Shown in pieces: positions 34,729-43,654 of a DNA stretch of 64,000 bases. This DNA is from an uncultured Desulfomicrobiaceae bacterium (lineage in GTDB: Bacteria; Desulfobacterota; Desulfovibrionia; Desulfovibrionales; Desulfomicrobiaceae), in assembly GCA_937989665.1 (NCBI GenBank), contig CALKRN010000008.1, positions 18,028 to 82,027 of the forward strand, in the 5' to 3' direction. Numbering within the stretch: the first letter of the stretch is position 1; each line of letters opens with the position of its first letter. The position numbers and the translations under genes are program-made. Under the pieces are notes generated by a model. It was given only the letters and a program-made list of their open reading frames with translations, searched no databases and was not told the DNA's origin.

Positions 34729-34815
34729 GCCGAAGTGGTGGAATTGGTAGACACGCTAGGTTCAGGGTCTAGTCGGGGTTCCCCGGTGGAGGTTCGAGTC
34801 CTCTCTTCGGCACCA
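34729..34815 (+). tRNA. tRNA-Leu (anticodon CAG)
   Basis: Acceptor GCCGAAG pairs with CTTCGGC; discriminator A and CCA end at 34815. The anticodon region CTAGGTTCAGGGTCTAG gives CAG. Long variable arm and T-arm GAGGTTCGAGTCCTC are class II. Length 87 nt. Confidence 0.95.
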
Positions 34816-34826
34816 GAGCACCTTGG

Positions 34827-34852
34827 GCCGCCTGGCCAACCAGGCGGCTTTT
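34827..34852 (+). terminator. Intrinsic terminator of tRNA-Leu(CAG)
   Basis: GCCGCCTGG (34827-34835) pairs perfectly with CCAGGCGGC (34840-34848) around CCAA, followed by TTTT. Confidence 0.9.
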
Positions 34853-34993
34853 GTGTGTCCTTCGAAGAACGGCGTTGGGCTGGCTTCGGAACGCGGCAAT
34901 CCTTCCCTTCATCCACTCCGCACGCCCGCGCATCCGCTGGTTGGGCAAAACGCCTTCCCGCGGGCGGAGGAAAAAACCACGGAGGCATCCGGT

Positions 34994-35806
34994 ATGGCGT
35001 ACGTCAACATGAAGCAGATGTTAGAGACTGGCGTCCATTTTGGGCACCAGACCCGGCGGTGGAACCCGAAAATGCGGCCCTACATCTTTGGCGCCCGCAA
35101 AGGGATCCACATCATCGACCTGCAACAAACCGTCAAAATGTACCGCAAGGCCCACGACTTTGTCGTAGACACCGTGGCCCGGGGCGGCAAAGTCCTGTTT
35201 GTCGGCACTAAACGGCAAGCCCAAGACACCATCCGTGCCGAGGCCGAACGCTGTGGGATGTTCTACGTCACCCATCGCTGGCTTGGCGGCACGCTCACCA
35301 ACTACCAAACGATCCGTTCGAGCATCAATCGCCTCAAGTCCTTGGAGGCAGCATTTGCTGATGGAAGCATCCACCGTTTCACCAAAAAAGAAGTCCTTCG
35401 CCTGGAACGGGAAATGCATAAACTCAACACCACGCTAGGTGGCATCAAAGAGATGGAAGAGCCACCGGCGGCAGTATTCATCATTGATCCCCATCATGAA
35501 GAAATCGCGGTGAAAGAATGCCGGCGGTTGGGCATCCCGGTGGTGGCGGTAGTGGACACCAACTGTGACCCGGACCCCATCGACTATGTCATCCCAGGCA
35601 ATGACGACGCCATCCGGGCCATCAAACTCTTTGCTGGCGCCATGGCCGATGCCTGCCTCGAAGGGTTAGCCTTGGCAAAGGAACGGGGCGGGGAGTTTCC
35701 CGAGTTGCCCAAAATGGCCTTCCAGCAGCCGAAAACCCCTGAATTCGACGCCGACACTATAGACGATCTCGATGAGAGCGACGATATTGACGAGGAGGAT
35801 TTCTAA
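34994..35806 (+). CDS. rpsB: 30S ribosomal protein S2
   Basis: The 270-residue protein starts [19 protein letters not shown], the S2 signature, followed by [31 protein letters not shown] and [24 protein letters not shown]. The C-terminus has an acidic extension ([19 protein letters not shown]). GGAGG lies upstream of the ATG at 34994; the longer frame would start inside the tRNA terminator. It heads the run through tsf to tsaB. Confidence 0.97.
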   Translation: MAYVNMKQMLETGVHFGHQTRRWNPKMRPYIFGARKGIHIIDLQQTVKMYRKAHDFVVDTVARGGKVLFVGTKRQAQDTIRAEAERCGMFYVTHRWLGGTLTNYQTIRSSINRLKSLEAAFADGSIHRFTKKEVLRLEREMHKLNTTLGGIKEMEEPPAAVFIIDPHHEEIAVKECRRLGIPVVAVVDTNCDPDPIDYVIPGNDDAIRAIKLFAGAMADACLEGLALAKERGGEFPELPKMAFQQPKTPEFDADTIDDLDESDDIDEEDF

Positions 35807-36610
35807 ATGGCTGTCTCTGCTGCCACTGTGAAAGAACTACGCGAGCGCACCGGCGCTGGCATGATGGATTGTAAAAAGGCCCTGGATGAGACCGGGGGTG
35901 ATATGGACAAGGCCATTGCCTGGCTGCGGGAAAAAGGTCTGTCCAAGGCGGCCAAAAAGGCCGGCCGCGCCACGGCCGAGGGCCTCGTAGCCTTGGCCAT
36001 GGCGCACGATGGGAAAGCCGCCGCCCTGGTAGAACTCAAATGCGAGACCGACTTTGTGGCCAAGAACGAAGAGTTCCTGGCCAAGGCCCAGGAGATCGCC
36101 CAGGCAGTCCTCGCCTCTGGGGAAACTGACCCGGCAGCGCTCCCCGCAGCGGTCACTGACCTCTCGGGACTTATCGGCAAGATCGGCGAGAATATGCAGG
36201 TCGGCCGGCTGGCGTATGTCGCCCTGGCGGGGGAGGGCTATATCGGCACCTACATCCACTCCAACCAGAAGCTCGGAGTCCTCGTCGTCCTGACAGGGCC
36301 AGCAACGGCAGAAGTGGCCAAGGACGTGGCCATGCAGGTGGCGGCCGCCAACCCCCTCTGTGTCCGCCCTGAACAGGTCCCTGCCGAGACGCTAGAGCAA
36401 GAGCGCTCTATTTACCTCAACCAAATCAAACAAGAGGGCAAGCCGGAAGCCATTGCCGAAAAGATTGTCCAAGGCCGGCTGCGGAAGTTCTACCAGGATG
36501 TGTGCCTCCTGGAACAGCCCTTTATCAAGGACGACAAAAAGACGGTGAAAGACATCCTCGGCAAAGGGGTTGAGGTGGAGCGCTTTGTGCGCATTGCTGT
36601 TGGCGCCTAG
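35807..36610 (+). CDS. tsf: Elongation factor Ts
   Basis: The 267-residue nucleotide exchange factor for EF-Tu begins directly after the rpsB stop. The N-terminal UBA-like part has VKELRERTGAGMMDCKKAL, then the TDFVAKNEEF motif that inserts into EF-Tu, and the core IGENMQVGR. A terminator follows. Confidence 0.97.
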   Translation: MAVSAATVKELRERTGAGMMDCKKALDETGGDMDKAIAWLREKGLSKAAKKAGRATAEGLVALAMAHDGKAAALVELKCETDFVAKNEEFLAKAQEIAQAVLASGETDPAALPAAVTDLSGLIGKIGENMQVGRLAYVALAGEGYIGTYIHSNQKLGVLVVLTGPATAEVAKDVAMQVAAANPLCVRPEQVPAETLEQERSIYLNQIKQEGKPEAIAEKIVQGRLRKFYQDVCLLEQPFIKDDKKTVKDILGKGVEVERFVRIAVGA

Positions 36611-36629
36611 ACCGTGAAGACCCGTAATC

Positions 36630-36652
36630 AAGGGCCGCAAGGCCCTTTTTTT
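36630..36652 (+). terminator. Intrinsic terminator after tsf
   Basis: AAGGGCC (36630-36636) pairs with GGCCCTT (36641-36647) around GCAA, extending into a T-run to 36652. It separates rpsB-tsf from pyrH, though read-through is common in this arrangement. Confidence 0.88.
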
Positions 36653-36742
36653 GTGTCTGCGTCCGCATCCGTTGCGATCCCAGCGGGAAACGCCTAGGAG
36701 AAGCGGTCGCGTGTTCTGCCATTTGATATGCAAGGAGCTCAC

Positions 36743-37462
36743 ATGCCCACCCTGCGCTATTCCCGGGTCCTGCTCAAACTCAGCGGCGAAGCCTTTGCCG
36801 GCGACCAAGGCTTCGGTATTGATCCCCATACCACCCAGGCCATCTGCCGCGAACTCGTCGAGGTCGTTCAGATGGGGCTTCAGCTGAGCCTCGTGATCGG
36901 CGGCGGTAATATCTTTCGGGGCGTATCTGTATCCTCCAAAGGGATGGATCGGGCATCTGCAGACTACATGGGGATGCTCGCCACGGTGATGAACGCCCTG
37001 GCGGTGCAAGATGCCATGGAAAAGCTCGGCGTCTCCACCCGCGTCATGACCGCCATCACCATGAAAGAAGTCGCCGAACCCTACATCCGCCGCCGGGCCA
37101 TCCGCCACCTGGAAAAAGGCCGGGTGGTCATCTGTGCTGCTGGCACCGGCATCCCCTACTTTACCACCGACACTGCTGCCGTTATTCGAGCCATGGAACT
37201 CAAATGTGACGCCATTTTCAAGGCCACTCGCGTGGATGGCGTCTATGACAAAGACCCCGAGCGCCATCCGGACGCCGTCCTCTATCCCCGTCTCACCTAC
37301 TTGGATGTCCTCCAACAAGGGCTCAAGGTCATGGATTCGGCGGCCATCTCTCTGTGCATGGACAACAAACTCCCCATTGGAGTCTTCAACCTCTTTGTCC
37401 CTGGCAACATCAAACGCCTTATGGTAGGCGAACACGTGGGCACGTTGGTCCAAGGAGAGTAA
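36743..37462 (+). CDS. pyrH: Uridylate kinase
   Basis: The 239-residue amino-acid-kinase-fold enzyme phosphorylates UMP to [14 protein letters not shown] with K12, [10 protein letters not shown], the uridylate-binding [11 protein letters not shown], and [13 protein letters not shown] are visible. AAGGAG precedes the ATG at 36743, which is preferred to the in-frame ATG at 36728. frr follows after 4 bases. Confidence 0.96.
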   Translation: MPTLRYSRVLLKLSGEAFAGDQGFGIDPHTTQAICRELVEVVQMGLQLSLVIGGGNIFRGVSVSSKGMDRASADYMGMLATVMNALAVQDAMEKLGVSTRVMTAITMKEVAEPYIRRRAIRHLEKGRVVICAAGTGIPYFTTDTAAVIRAMELKCDAIFKATRVDGVYDKDPERHPDAVLYPRLTYLDVLQQGLKVMDSAAISLCMDNKLPIGVFNLFVPGNIKRLMVGEHVGTLVQGE

Positions 37463-37466
37463 TCGT

Positions 37467-38021
37467 ATGGAAAAGCACATCGAAGAATGCAAAGCCAAAA
37501 TGCAAAAAAGCATCGACAACCTGCTGAAAGAGTTTTCTCGGCTGCGTACTGGTCGTGCTTCCACAGCGTTAGTGGATCACATCAAAGTCGAATATTACGG
37601 TACTCCTACACCGCTTGCTCAAGTTGCTTCGGTATCTATCCCCGATAGCCGTACCATCGCCATCTCGCCCTGGGATCGCAATGCCTTTGCCGCCATCGAA
37701 AAGGCCATCATGAAATCTGATCTTGGCCTTACACCGGTCAACGACGGTCGCACCATCCGCATCGCTATTCCTCCTCTTACGGAAGAACGCCGCAAAGAGC
37801 TCGTCAAAATGGCAAAAAAATATACGGAAGAGGCCAAGGTGGCCATCCGGAACGTGCGTCGAGACATCAATGATGCGCTCAAAAAGAAAAAAAACGCCAA
37901 AGAGATCAGCGAGGACGACCTCCACAAGGCCCAAGAAGAGGTGCAAAAGATCACCGATGACTTCATCCACAAGGCCGATGCGGCCTTGGTGTCCAAAGAA
38001 AAAGAAATCATGGAACTCTAG
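37467..38021 (+). CDS. frr: Ribosome recycling factor
   Basis: The 184-residue, three-helix-bundle protein dissociates ribosomes after termination together with EF-G. Signature segments are [25 protein letters not shown] and RNVRRDIND, all in place. It lies between pyrH and uppS with 4- and 3-base gaps. Confidence 0.97.
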   Translation: MEKHIEECKAKMQKSIDNLLKEFSRLRTGRASTALVDHIKVEYYGTPTPLAQVASVSIPDSRTIAISPWDRNAFAAIEKAIMKSDLGLTPVNDGRTIRIAIPPLTEERRKELVKMAKKYTEEAKVAIRNVRRDINDALKKKKNAKEISEDDLHKAQEEVQKITDDFIHKADAALVSKEKEIMEL

Positions 38022-38024
38022 TGC

Positions 38025-38714
38025 ATGGCCCTGCCTGCCCACCTGGCAATTATCATGGACGGCAATGGCCGTTGGGCCCAGGCTCGGGGGCTAGCTCGCA
38101 GCGCCGGACACCGCGCAGGGACGATGGCAGCGCGGGAAATCGTGCGTGAGGCCCGCCGCCTCGGGATCGCCTACCTCACCCTCTATACGTTCTCCCGAGA
38201 AAATTGGCGCCGCCCCCCCCATGAAGTGGCCTACCTCTTTGAACTGCTCCGAGAATTCCTCTCCCAGGAGCTGCCGGAATTGGAGCGCAATGGCATCCAA
38301 CTGCGTATCCTGGGCGACCTTACCGAGATCCCGCAGCCCTGCCGGCAGGTGCTCCTGCATGCCTTGGCGCGCACGGCAAAAGGTACGGCCATGACCCTGG
38401 CCCTAGCCCTCAACTATTCGGGCCGAGAGGAGATCCTGCGCGCCTGCCAATCCCTGGCGGCCGAGGGACTCCCCATGACCGAAGAAGCCATTGCCGCCCG
38501 CCTTTGGACCGCCGGCATGCCGGATCCAGACCTCATTATCCGTACTGGCGGCGAGCTACGTCTGAGCAATTTTTTGCTCTTCCAAAGCGCCTACAGTGAA
38601 CTCTACTTCACCGACACCCTCTGGCCAGACTTTACCCCCACCCACCTGGCCTGCGCCTTGGAAGACTTTGCCCATCGCCAACGCCGCTTCGGCCAAACCC
38701 AGGAGGGGGCATGA
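38025..38714 (+). CDS. uppS: Undecaprenyl diphosphate synthase
   Basis: The 229-residue cis-prenyltransferase makes the C55 carrier lipid precursor for peptidoglycan. The catalytic D12 is in MDGNGRWA; GHRAG, TLYTFSRENWRRP and the C-terminal DLIIRTGGELRLSNFLLFQSAY segment complete the site. Its stop overlaps the cdsA start (ATGA). Confidence 0.97.
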   Translation: MALPAHLAIIMDGNGRWAQARGLARSAGHRAGTMAAREIVREARRLGIAYLTLYTFSRENWRRPPHEVAYLFELLREFLSQELPELERNGIQLRILGDLTEIPQPCRQVLLHALARTAKGTAMTLALALNYSGREEILRACQSLAAEGLPMTEEAIAARLWTAGMPDPDLIIRTGGELRLSNFLLFQSAYSELYFTDTLWPDFTPTHLACALEDFAHRQRRFGQTQEGA

Positions 38715-39499
38715 CCCTTGCCCACCGCCAACGGATCATAACGGCCCTGGTACTCGTCCCCTTGCTGGCCGCCGCAGTCCTGGCTGGTGGGATGCCGCTC
38801 CGTCTGGTGGCAAGCCTGGTGGTTGCCGCGGCCCTGGGTGAATTTTTGGCCCTGTTTTGGGAGCTACGCCAACGCCCCTTGGCCGTAGTTCTCACACTCG
38901 GCCTTGGCATTGGCATCCTATGGCTACCAACAACCTGGCCCGAAGCACTTACCCTGCCTCTTCTTACCCTTGGAGCTGGCCTCATCTTTCTGCTGCACCC
39001 CCATCATGACACCACCGCTGCCCAGACTACTGCGGTAGGCCTGGTGGGCATCCTGTACGTGCCCATCCTTTTACGGCCAGGACTCACTCTGTCGCCCTTG
39101 GACCTTGGGTTTGTGCTCCTTGCTACTATAACCACAGATACTGCCGCCTTTTATGCTGGCACCCACTGGGGTGGTCCAAAGCTCTGGCCTCGGGTGAGCC
39201 CCAAAAAGACCTGGTCTGGGAGTCTCGGGGGACTGGCCGCTACCATCGGGGTATGTACAGCGTACGCTGTCTGGGGGGGCAACGCCCCGGGAAGCCGGGC
39301 AGCCACAGTGGCCATCGCTGTTAGTGTCGCCGCCCAGATGGGAGACCTCGTGGAATCTGCCCTCAAGCGCTGGCGCGGGGTTAAAGATTCGGGCGTCCTC
39401 CTCCCTGGTCACGGTGGGGTCCTCGACCGCATTGACAGCCTCCTCTTTGCCTTGCCGACCTACGCGTTTCTCACCCACCTCCTGCCCCTGTGGGAGTAA
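38711..39499 (+). CDS. cdsA: Phosphatidate cytidylyltransferase CdsA
   Basis: The 262-residue polytopic enzyme makes CDP-diacylglycerol from phosphatidate and CTP. The signature appears as DTAAFYAG, RVSPKKTWSGSLGG and the C-terminal KDSGVLLPGHGGVLDRIDS, with two conserved metal-binding Asp residues. About seven membrane helices. Confidence 0.95.
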   Translation: MTLAHRQRIITALVLVPLLAAAVLAGGMPLRLVASLVVAAALGEFLALFWELRQRPLAVVLTLGLGIGILWLPTTWPEALTLPLLTLGAGLIFLLHPHHDTTAAQTTAVGLVGILYVPILLRPGLTLSPLDLGFVLLATITTDTAAFYAGTHWGGPKLWPRVSPKKTWSGSLGGLAATIGVCTAYAVWGGNAPGSRAATVAIAVSVAAQMGDLVESALKRWRGVKDSGVLLPGHGGVLDRIDSLLFALPTYAFLTHLLPLWE

Positions 39500-39502
39500 G
39501 TT

Positions 39503-40705
39503 ATGGAATACATTTCCCCATTGGAGAGCCCGCTGCTGCGCCGTCCTGGCCCCCGAGGCCTGGTGATCCTGGGCAGTACGGGCTCCGTGGGCCAAAGCAC
39601 CCTCGCCGTGGTGCGGCGCCACCGCGAACACTTCCGTATCCTTGCCCTCGCCGGGGCCCACAATCTCCCCGTGTTAGCGGCCCAAGCTGCAGAATTCCGT
39701 CCGCCGTTTCTCGGCATCCTCAAGGCCAGCGATGGGCCGACCTTGCGCGACCTCCTCCCCCCGGACTACGCTCCCTTTCTTGTCTTTGGCCCCGAAGGCT
39801 ACATCCAGCTCGCCACGTTGTCCGAAGCAAGCCACGTGGTCGCCGCCCAGGTGGGTGCCGCGGGACTCACCCCGGCCTTGGCTGCCGCCCGCTGCGGCAA
39901 GGTCCTACTCCTCGCCACCAAAGAGGCCCTCGTCCTCGCCGGCCACCTCTTCCGGCAAGCCTGCCAGGCAAGCGGGGCAGTCCTCCTGCCCGTGGATTCG
40001 GAACACAACGCCATCTTCCAATCCCTCCAGGGGCATAGCCTCCGCAATGTGCGCCGCCTTATCCTCACCGCCTCCGGAGGGCCTTTCCGAGAAACCCCCC
40101 AGGAAGCGCTCGCTTCTGTCTCGCCAGAAGACGCCCTGCGCCACCCCAATTGGTCCATGGGCCGAAAAATTTCCGTGGATAGCGCCACGCTTATGAACAA
40201 AGGCCTCGAATTCCTCGAAGCCCTCGCCCTCTTCGGTGCCGAGCCCCAAGAGGTCCGCATCCTCATCCATCCCCAATCGATCGTGCATTCCCTTGTGGAA
40301 ATGGCCGACGGGTCACTCCTTGCCCAACTCGGCCCAACCTCCATGGAAGTGCCCATCGCCCATTGCCTTGGTTATCCACAACGCCTGGGACAAGACTACT
40401 CCCTCGACCTTACGCGCACACCGCTCACCTTTGCCGAGCCTGACCTCCATCGCTTCCCCTGCCTTGCCCTGGCCATGGAGGCCGCCCGAGGACCACAAAG
40501 CGCCCGTATCGTCCTCAACGCGGCCAATGAAGTCGCGGTGGAGGCCTTTCTTGCGCACCGGCTCCCCTTTCTTGATATCTCCCGCATCGTGGCCGCCGCC
40601 ATGGAGGCCACTCCCGAAGCCCCTACGGATACCCTGGAGGCCATCCTGTACCTAGATGAAGTGGCCCGGGATACGGCCCAACGGCTTGTTGAGGAGAGGA
40701 TATGA
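39503..40705 (+). CDS. dxr: 1-deoxy-D-xylulose 5-phosphate reductoisomerase
   Basis: The 400-residue NADPH enzyme makes MEP, the committed step of the non-mevalonate isoprenoid pathway. GSTGSVG (24-30) binds NADPH; LATKEALV, PVDSEHNAIFQ, LTASGGPF, WSMGRKISVDSATLMNKGLE and IHPQSIVHS are the metal and substrate sites. Its position between cdsA and rseP is standard. It overlaps rseP by 4 bases. Confidence 0.97.
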   Translation: MEYISPLESPLLRRPGPRGLVILGSTGSVGQSTLAVVRRHREHFRILALAGAHNLPVLAAQAAEFRPPFLGILKASDGPTLRDLLPPDYAPFLVFGPEGYIQLATLSEASHVVAAQVGAAGLTPALAAARCGKVLLLATKEALVLAGHLFRQACQASGAVLLPVDSEHNAIFQSLQGHSLRNVRRLILTASGGPFRETPQEALASVSPEDALRHPNWSMGRKISVDSATLMNKGLEFLEALALFGAEPQEVRILIHPQSIVHSLVEMADGSLLAQLGPTSMEVPIAHCLGYPQRLGQDYSLDLTRTPLTFAEPDLHRFPCLALAMEAARGPQSARIVLNAANEVAVEAFLAHRLPFLDISRIVAAAMEATPEAPTDTLEAILYLDEVARDTAQRLVEERI

Positions 40706-41760
40706 CCGGTATCCTGGCCGTTGTCCTCGTCCTCGGCGGGCTCATCTTCTTCCACGAGCTTGGCCATTTTCTTGGTGCTCGCTTTCTTGGCATCGGGGTA
40801 CACATCTTCTCCCTTGGCTTTGGGCCCAAACTGGTGGCCTGGAAACCTGGGACCACCGAATACCGTCTCAGTCTCATCCCTCTTGGCGGCTACGTACAAC
40901 TCGCCGGTGAAAAAGAGGAAAACGACGACCCCTTGCCCGAGAGCTTCCACTTTGCCCTGCGTCCCCCCTGGCAACGCATGCTTGTGGTCCTCGCCGGGCC
41001 GTTGAGCAATTTTCTCCTGGCTTGGGTCATTTTCTGGGGATTGCTTGCCACCCAAGGGGTCGAAGAGCTGCTCCCTGTCATCGGTCACGTGGCCGAAGAC
41101 TCTCCTGCCGCTGCAGCCGGACTTGCCCCTCAGGACCGCGTCGTCGCCATCGACGGCCACGCCATCCGGATATGGGATGACCTGGTCACTGCCATCGAAG
41201 GGAGCCAAGGACGACCGTTGCGTTTGGCCATCGAACGCCAAGGCACACTCCTCGAGACCATTGCCACCCCACGTATCCAGGAAAAGCGCACCCTGTTTGG
41301 CGACACCCGGCCGGCCCCCATGCTCGGCGTCAGCCCTGCCGCTGTCCTCCAGCACCGCCCCCTCACCGTCGCCGAGGCAGCCTGGGAAGGGGTCCTCCAT
41401 ATTGGTCGGGTCACTGGGCTCATGCTCCAAGGCATCATCAAGCTCATTGAGCGGGTCATCCCCTGGACCGATGTCGGCGGTGTAATCCTCATCTCTGAGC
41501 TCATCCACCGCGAGGCCCAAAGCGGGATCGTCCAGCTCCTCGCCCTCACGGCCCTTATCAGCGTCAACCTCGGGGTGCTCAACCTGCTCCCCATCCCTGT
41601 CCTCGATGGCGGCCATATCCTCTTTTATCTCGTAGAAACCATCTTCGGCCGCCCCCTGCCGCAACGGGTGCAAGAAATTGCCCTGCGCCTCGGTATGACC
41701 CTCCTGCTCACCCTCATGATCCTCGCCACGATCAATGACATCCTGCGCCACCTGCCCTAA
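40702..41760 (+). CDS. rseP: Site-2 intramembrane metalloprotease RseP
   Basis: The 352-residue inner membrane protease has the zinc motif HELGH (18-22) in its first helix, one PDZ domain (about 115-200, with SPAAAAGLAPQDRVVAIDG), and the third ligand in NLLPIPVLDGGH near the C-terminus. E. coli RseP has two PDZ domains; one is usual for Gram-positive-like and many delta forms. It cleaves anti-sigma factors and remnant signal peptides. Confidence 0.95.
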   Translation: MTGILAVVLVLGGLIFFHELGHFLGARFLGIGVHIFSLGFGPKLVAWKPGTTEYRLSLIPLGGYVQLAGEKEENDDPLPESFHFALRPPWQRMLVVLAGPLSNFLLAWVIFWGLLATQGVEELLPVIGHVAEDSPAAAAGLAPQDRVVAIDGHAIRIWDDLVTAIEGSQGRPLRLAIERQGTLLETIATPRIQEKRTLFGDTRPAPMLGVSPAAVLQHRPLTVAEAAWEGVLHIGRVTGLMLQGIIKLIERVIPWTDVGGVILISELIHREAQSGIVQLLALTALISVNLGVLNLLPIPVLDGGHILFYLVETIFGRPLPQRVQEIALRLGMTLLLTLMILATINDILRHLP

Positions 41761-42493
41761 GGCCCCGCTCCTTATCCTCTGTGGCGCCGAGGGTCTGCTC
41801 CAGATCGTCCTTGGCCACAACGACCTAGTCCTCCACGCTGAGGCTATCCATTGTCCAGGGGGATCGGTCACCCGTCTTGCCCCAGCCATTGCCCGTATCC
41901 TCGACGCCCATGGGCTGCAGGCCAAGGACTTGGGGGGGGTCGCCGCCGTCCGCGGTCCAGGGTCATTCACCGGCCTGCGCATCACCCTAGCCACGGTGGC
42001 GGGAATCGGCCTAGGGGCAGGGGTCTCCATGGCCGGCCTCGACCTCCATCCCCTGCTTGCCGCCCAAGTGCCGTGGGCAGGACGGCTGTGGGTCGCCACC
42101 CATGCCCGCAGCCACCTCGTCTATGCGCAGCCCTTTGCTGCAGGTCAGCCCTGCGGCCCACTCACCGTGCGCTCTCACGCCGAGTTTAGGGCAACCTTGG
42201 CCGAGACCCCAAGCCTGGCCGTGGGGAGTGGCCTACGCCAGCTGGACATCCCGTCCACGACCACGCCCCTTCCCCCCCTCTTCGACGTCCCGTGGCCTGC
42301 CACCCTGCTCGCCGCAGCGCAAACAGCCTGCTTCGCCAACACGCCCCCCACCCCCCTTTATTTGCGCCGCTCCGACGCGGAAGAAAACCTTCCAGCCATT
42401 GCTGCGGCGCGTGGTCTTTCTGAAGCCGAAGCCCGCCGCCATATCCCAGAGTTCGTCGACCTCCCTCCCCACGCCGGATTTCCTCCAGAATGA
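41735..42493 (+). CDS. tsaB: tRNA threonylcarbamoyladenosine modification protein TsaB
   Basis: The 252-residue ASKHA-fold protein is the TsaD partner in making t6A37 of ANN-decoding tRNAs. The hallmark VRGPGSFTGLRI is at about 68-79. The N-terminal DTS motif usual in TsaB is altered (LLILCGAEGLLQIVL). The start at 41735 lies 26 bases inside rseP; a later start is possible but would shorten the first strand. Confidence 0.88.
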   Translation: MTSCATCPKAPLLILCGAEGLLQIVLGHNDLVLHAEAIHCPGGSVTRLAPAIARILDAHGLQAKDLGGVAAVRGPGSFTGLRITLATVAGIGLGAGVSMAGLDLHPLLAAQVPWAGRLWVATHARSHLVYAQPFAAGQPCGPLTVRSHAEFRATLAETPSLAVGSGLRQLDIPSTTTPLPPLFDVPWPATLLAAAQTACFANTPPTPLYLRRSDAEENLPAIAAARGLSEAEARRHIPEFVDLPPHAGFPPE

Positions 42494-42502
42494 AATTTCC
42501 CC

Positions 42503-42529
42503 TAAAGTATCGGCGCCAACAGCCGATAG
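42503..42529 (+). promoter_or_regulatory. Sigma-28 (FliA) promoter of flagellin
   Basis: TAAA (42503-42506) and GCCGATAG (42522-42529) are separated by 15 bases, matching the TAAA-N15-GCCGATAA consensus at all but the last base. It lies 61 bases before the fliC start. Confidence 0.88.
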
Positions 42530-42589
42530 AAGGGGCAACACACGGTGGAAACCGGCACGGACGCCAAACCCTTTCAAGGAGGAACGACC

Positions 42590-43534
42590 ATGGCACTCGT
42601 TATCAACAATAACCTCATGGCAATGAATGCGGCGCGCAACTTGAGCGCCTCCTACGGGGCTCTTGCTACCTCTACCCGCCGCCTGTCTTCGGGCCTGCGC
42701 ATCACCACCGCCGCGGATGACGCCGCTGGTCTGGCCATCCGCGAACTCATGCGCGCCGATATTGCCTCCCTCAAGCAGGGCATTCGCAACGCCAACGACG
42801 CCATCTCCCTCATCCAAACTGCGGACGGTGCACTCCAGGTCATCGACGAAAAGCTCATCCGCATGAAGGAACTGGCCGAGCAAGCGGCAACCGGCACCTA
42901 CACCTCGGACCAACGGCTCATCATCGACTCCGAGTACCAGGCCATGGCCTCGGAAATCACCCGAATTGCCAACGCCACGAACTTTAACGGTATCTATCTC
43001 TTAAACGGCAACCTCTCGGCCTCCACCCCGCACGTGGTCAGTTGGGCCTCGGCACATGATGGTTCTGGCCTCACCTCGACGGGTCCGCTGAAGGTCCACT
43101 TTGGCTCCGGAAACGACTCGGCCGAAGACTACTACTACATCGCCATCCAAACGGCCACGGCCTCGGCCCTGGGTGTCGGCAATGCGGCGGACATCACCCG
43201 TGACAACGGCTCGGGTATCGCGGGTGCAGGCTATAGCATCTCCACCCAGCAAGCAGCACAGCAGGCGCTGGAGGCCCTCAACCGCGCCATTGTCTCCAAG
43301 GACAACATCCGCGCCAACCTCGGTGCCCTGCAGAACCGGCTCCAGAACACCATCACCAACCTCCAGATCCAAGCCGAAAACCTGCAAGCCGCCGAATCCC
43401 GGATCTCCGACGTGGACGTGGCTACGGAAATGACCATGTTTGTGCGCAACCAGATCCTAACCCAGGCAGCGGTGGCCATGCTCTCCCAGGCCAACAGCCT
43501 GCCGCAAATGGCCCTGCAGCTCATCGGCGGATAA
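42590..43534 (+). CDS. fliC: Flagellin
   Basis: The 314-residue filament protein has the conserved D0/D1 N-terminus (INNNLMAMNAARNLSAS..., GLRITTAADDAAGLAI) and C-terminus (ISDVDVATEMTMFVRNQIL, AMLSQANSLPQMALQLI). The central variable part (about 140-230) is short. No cysteines. AAGGAGGA precedes the ATG at 42590. Exported by the flagellar secretion system with FliS as chaperone, encoded 2.2 kb downstream. A strong terminator follows. Confidence 0.96.
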   Translation: MALVINNNLMAMNAARNLSASYGALATSTRRLSSGLRITTAADDAAGLAIRELMRADIASLKQGIRNANDAISLIQTADGALQVIDEKLIRMKELAEQAATGTYTSDQRLIIDSEYQAMASEITRIANATNFNGIYLLNGNLSASTPHVVSWASAHDGSGLTSTGPLKVHFGSGNDSAEDYYYIAIQTATASALGVGNAADITRDNGSGIAGAGYSISTQQAAQQALEALNRAIVSKDNIRANLGALQNRLQNTITNLQIQAENLQAAESRISDVDVATEMTMFVRNQILTQAAVAMLSQANSLPQMALQLIGG

Positions 43535-43555
43535 CCGCCTCCCCCTTTCGCGGCC

Positions 43556-43597
43556 AATGGGCCGGGTCGCCACGGGGCGACCCGGCCCATTGTGTTC
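43556..43597 (+). terminator. Intrinsic terminator of fliC
   Basis: AATGGGCCGGGTCGCC (43556-43571) pairs perfectly with its complement (43576-43591) around ACGG, a 16-bp stem followed by a modest T-rich GTGTTCT. Confidence 0.85.
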
Positions 43598-43604
43598 TGA
43601 TGGG

Positions 43605-43620
43605 CGGCATGGTGATTGCA
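43605..43620 (+). promoter_or_regulatory. Candidate sigma-54 promoter of fliD-fliS-asnB
   Basis: CGGCATG-GTGA-TTGCA has GG (43606-43607) and GC (43618-43619) 12 bases apart and differs from the TGGCACG-N4-TTGCA consensus at two positions. It lies between the fliC terminator and the fliD ATG, 35 bases downstream. Confidence 0.65.
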
Positions 43621-43654
43621 TAACTTTTTCTGCACTCCCTTTTTGGAGCAAGTT

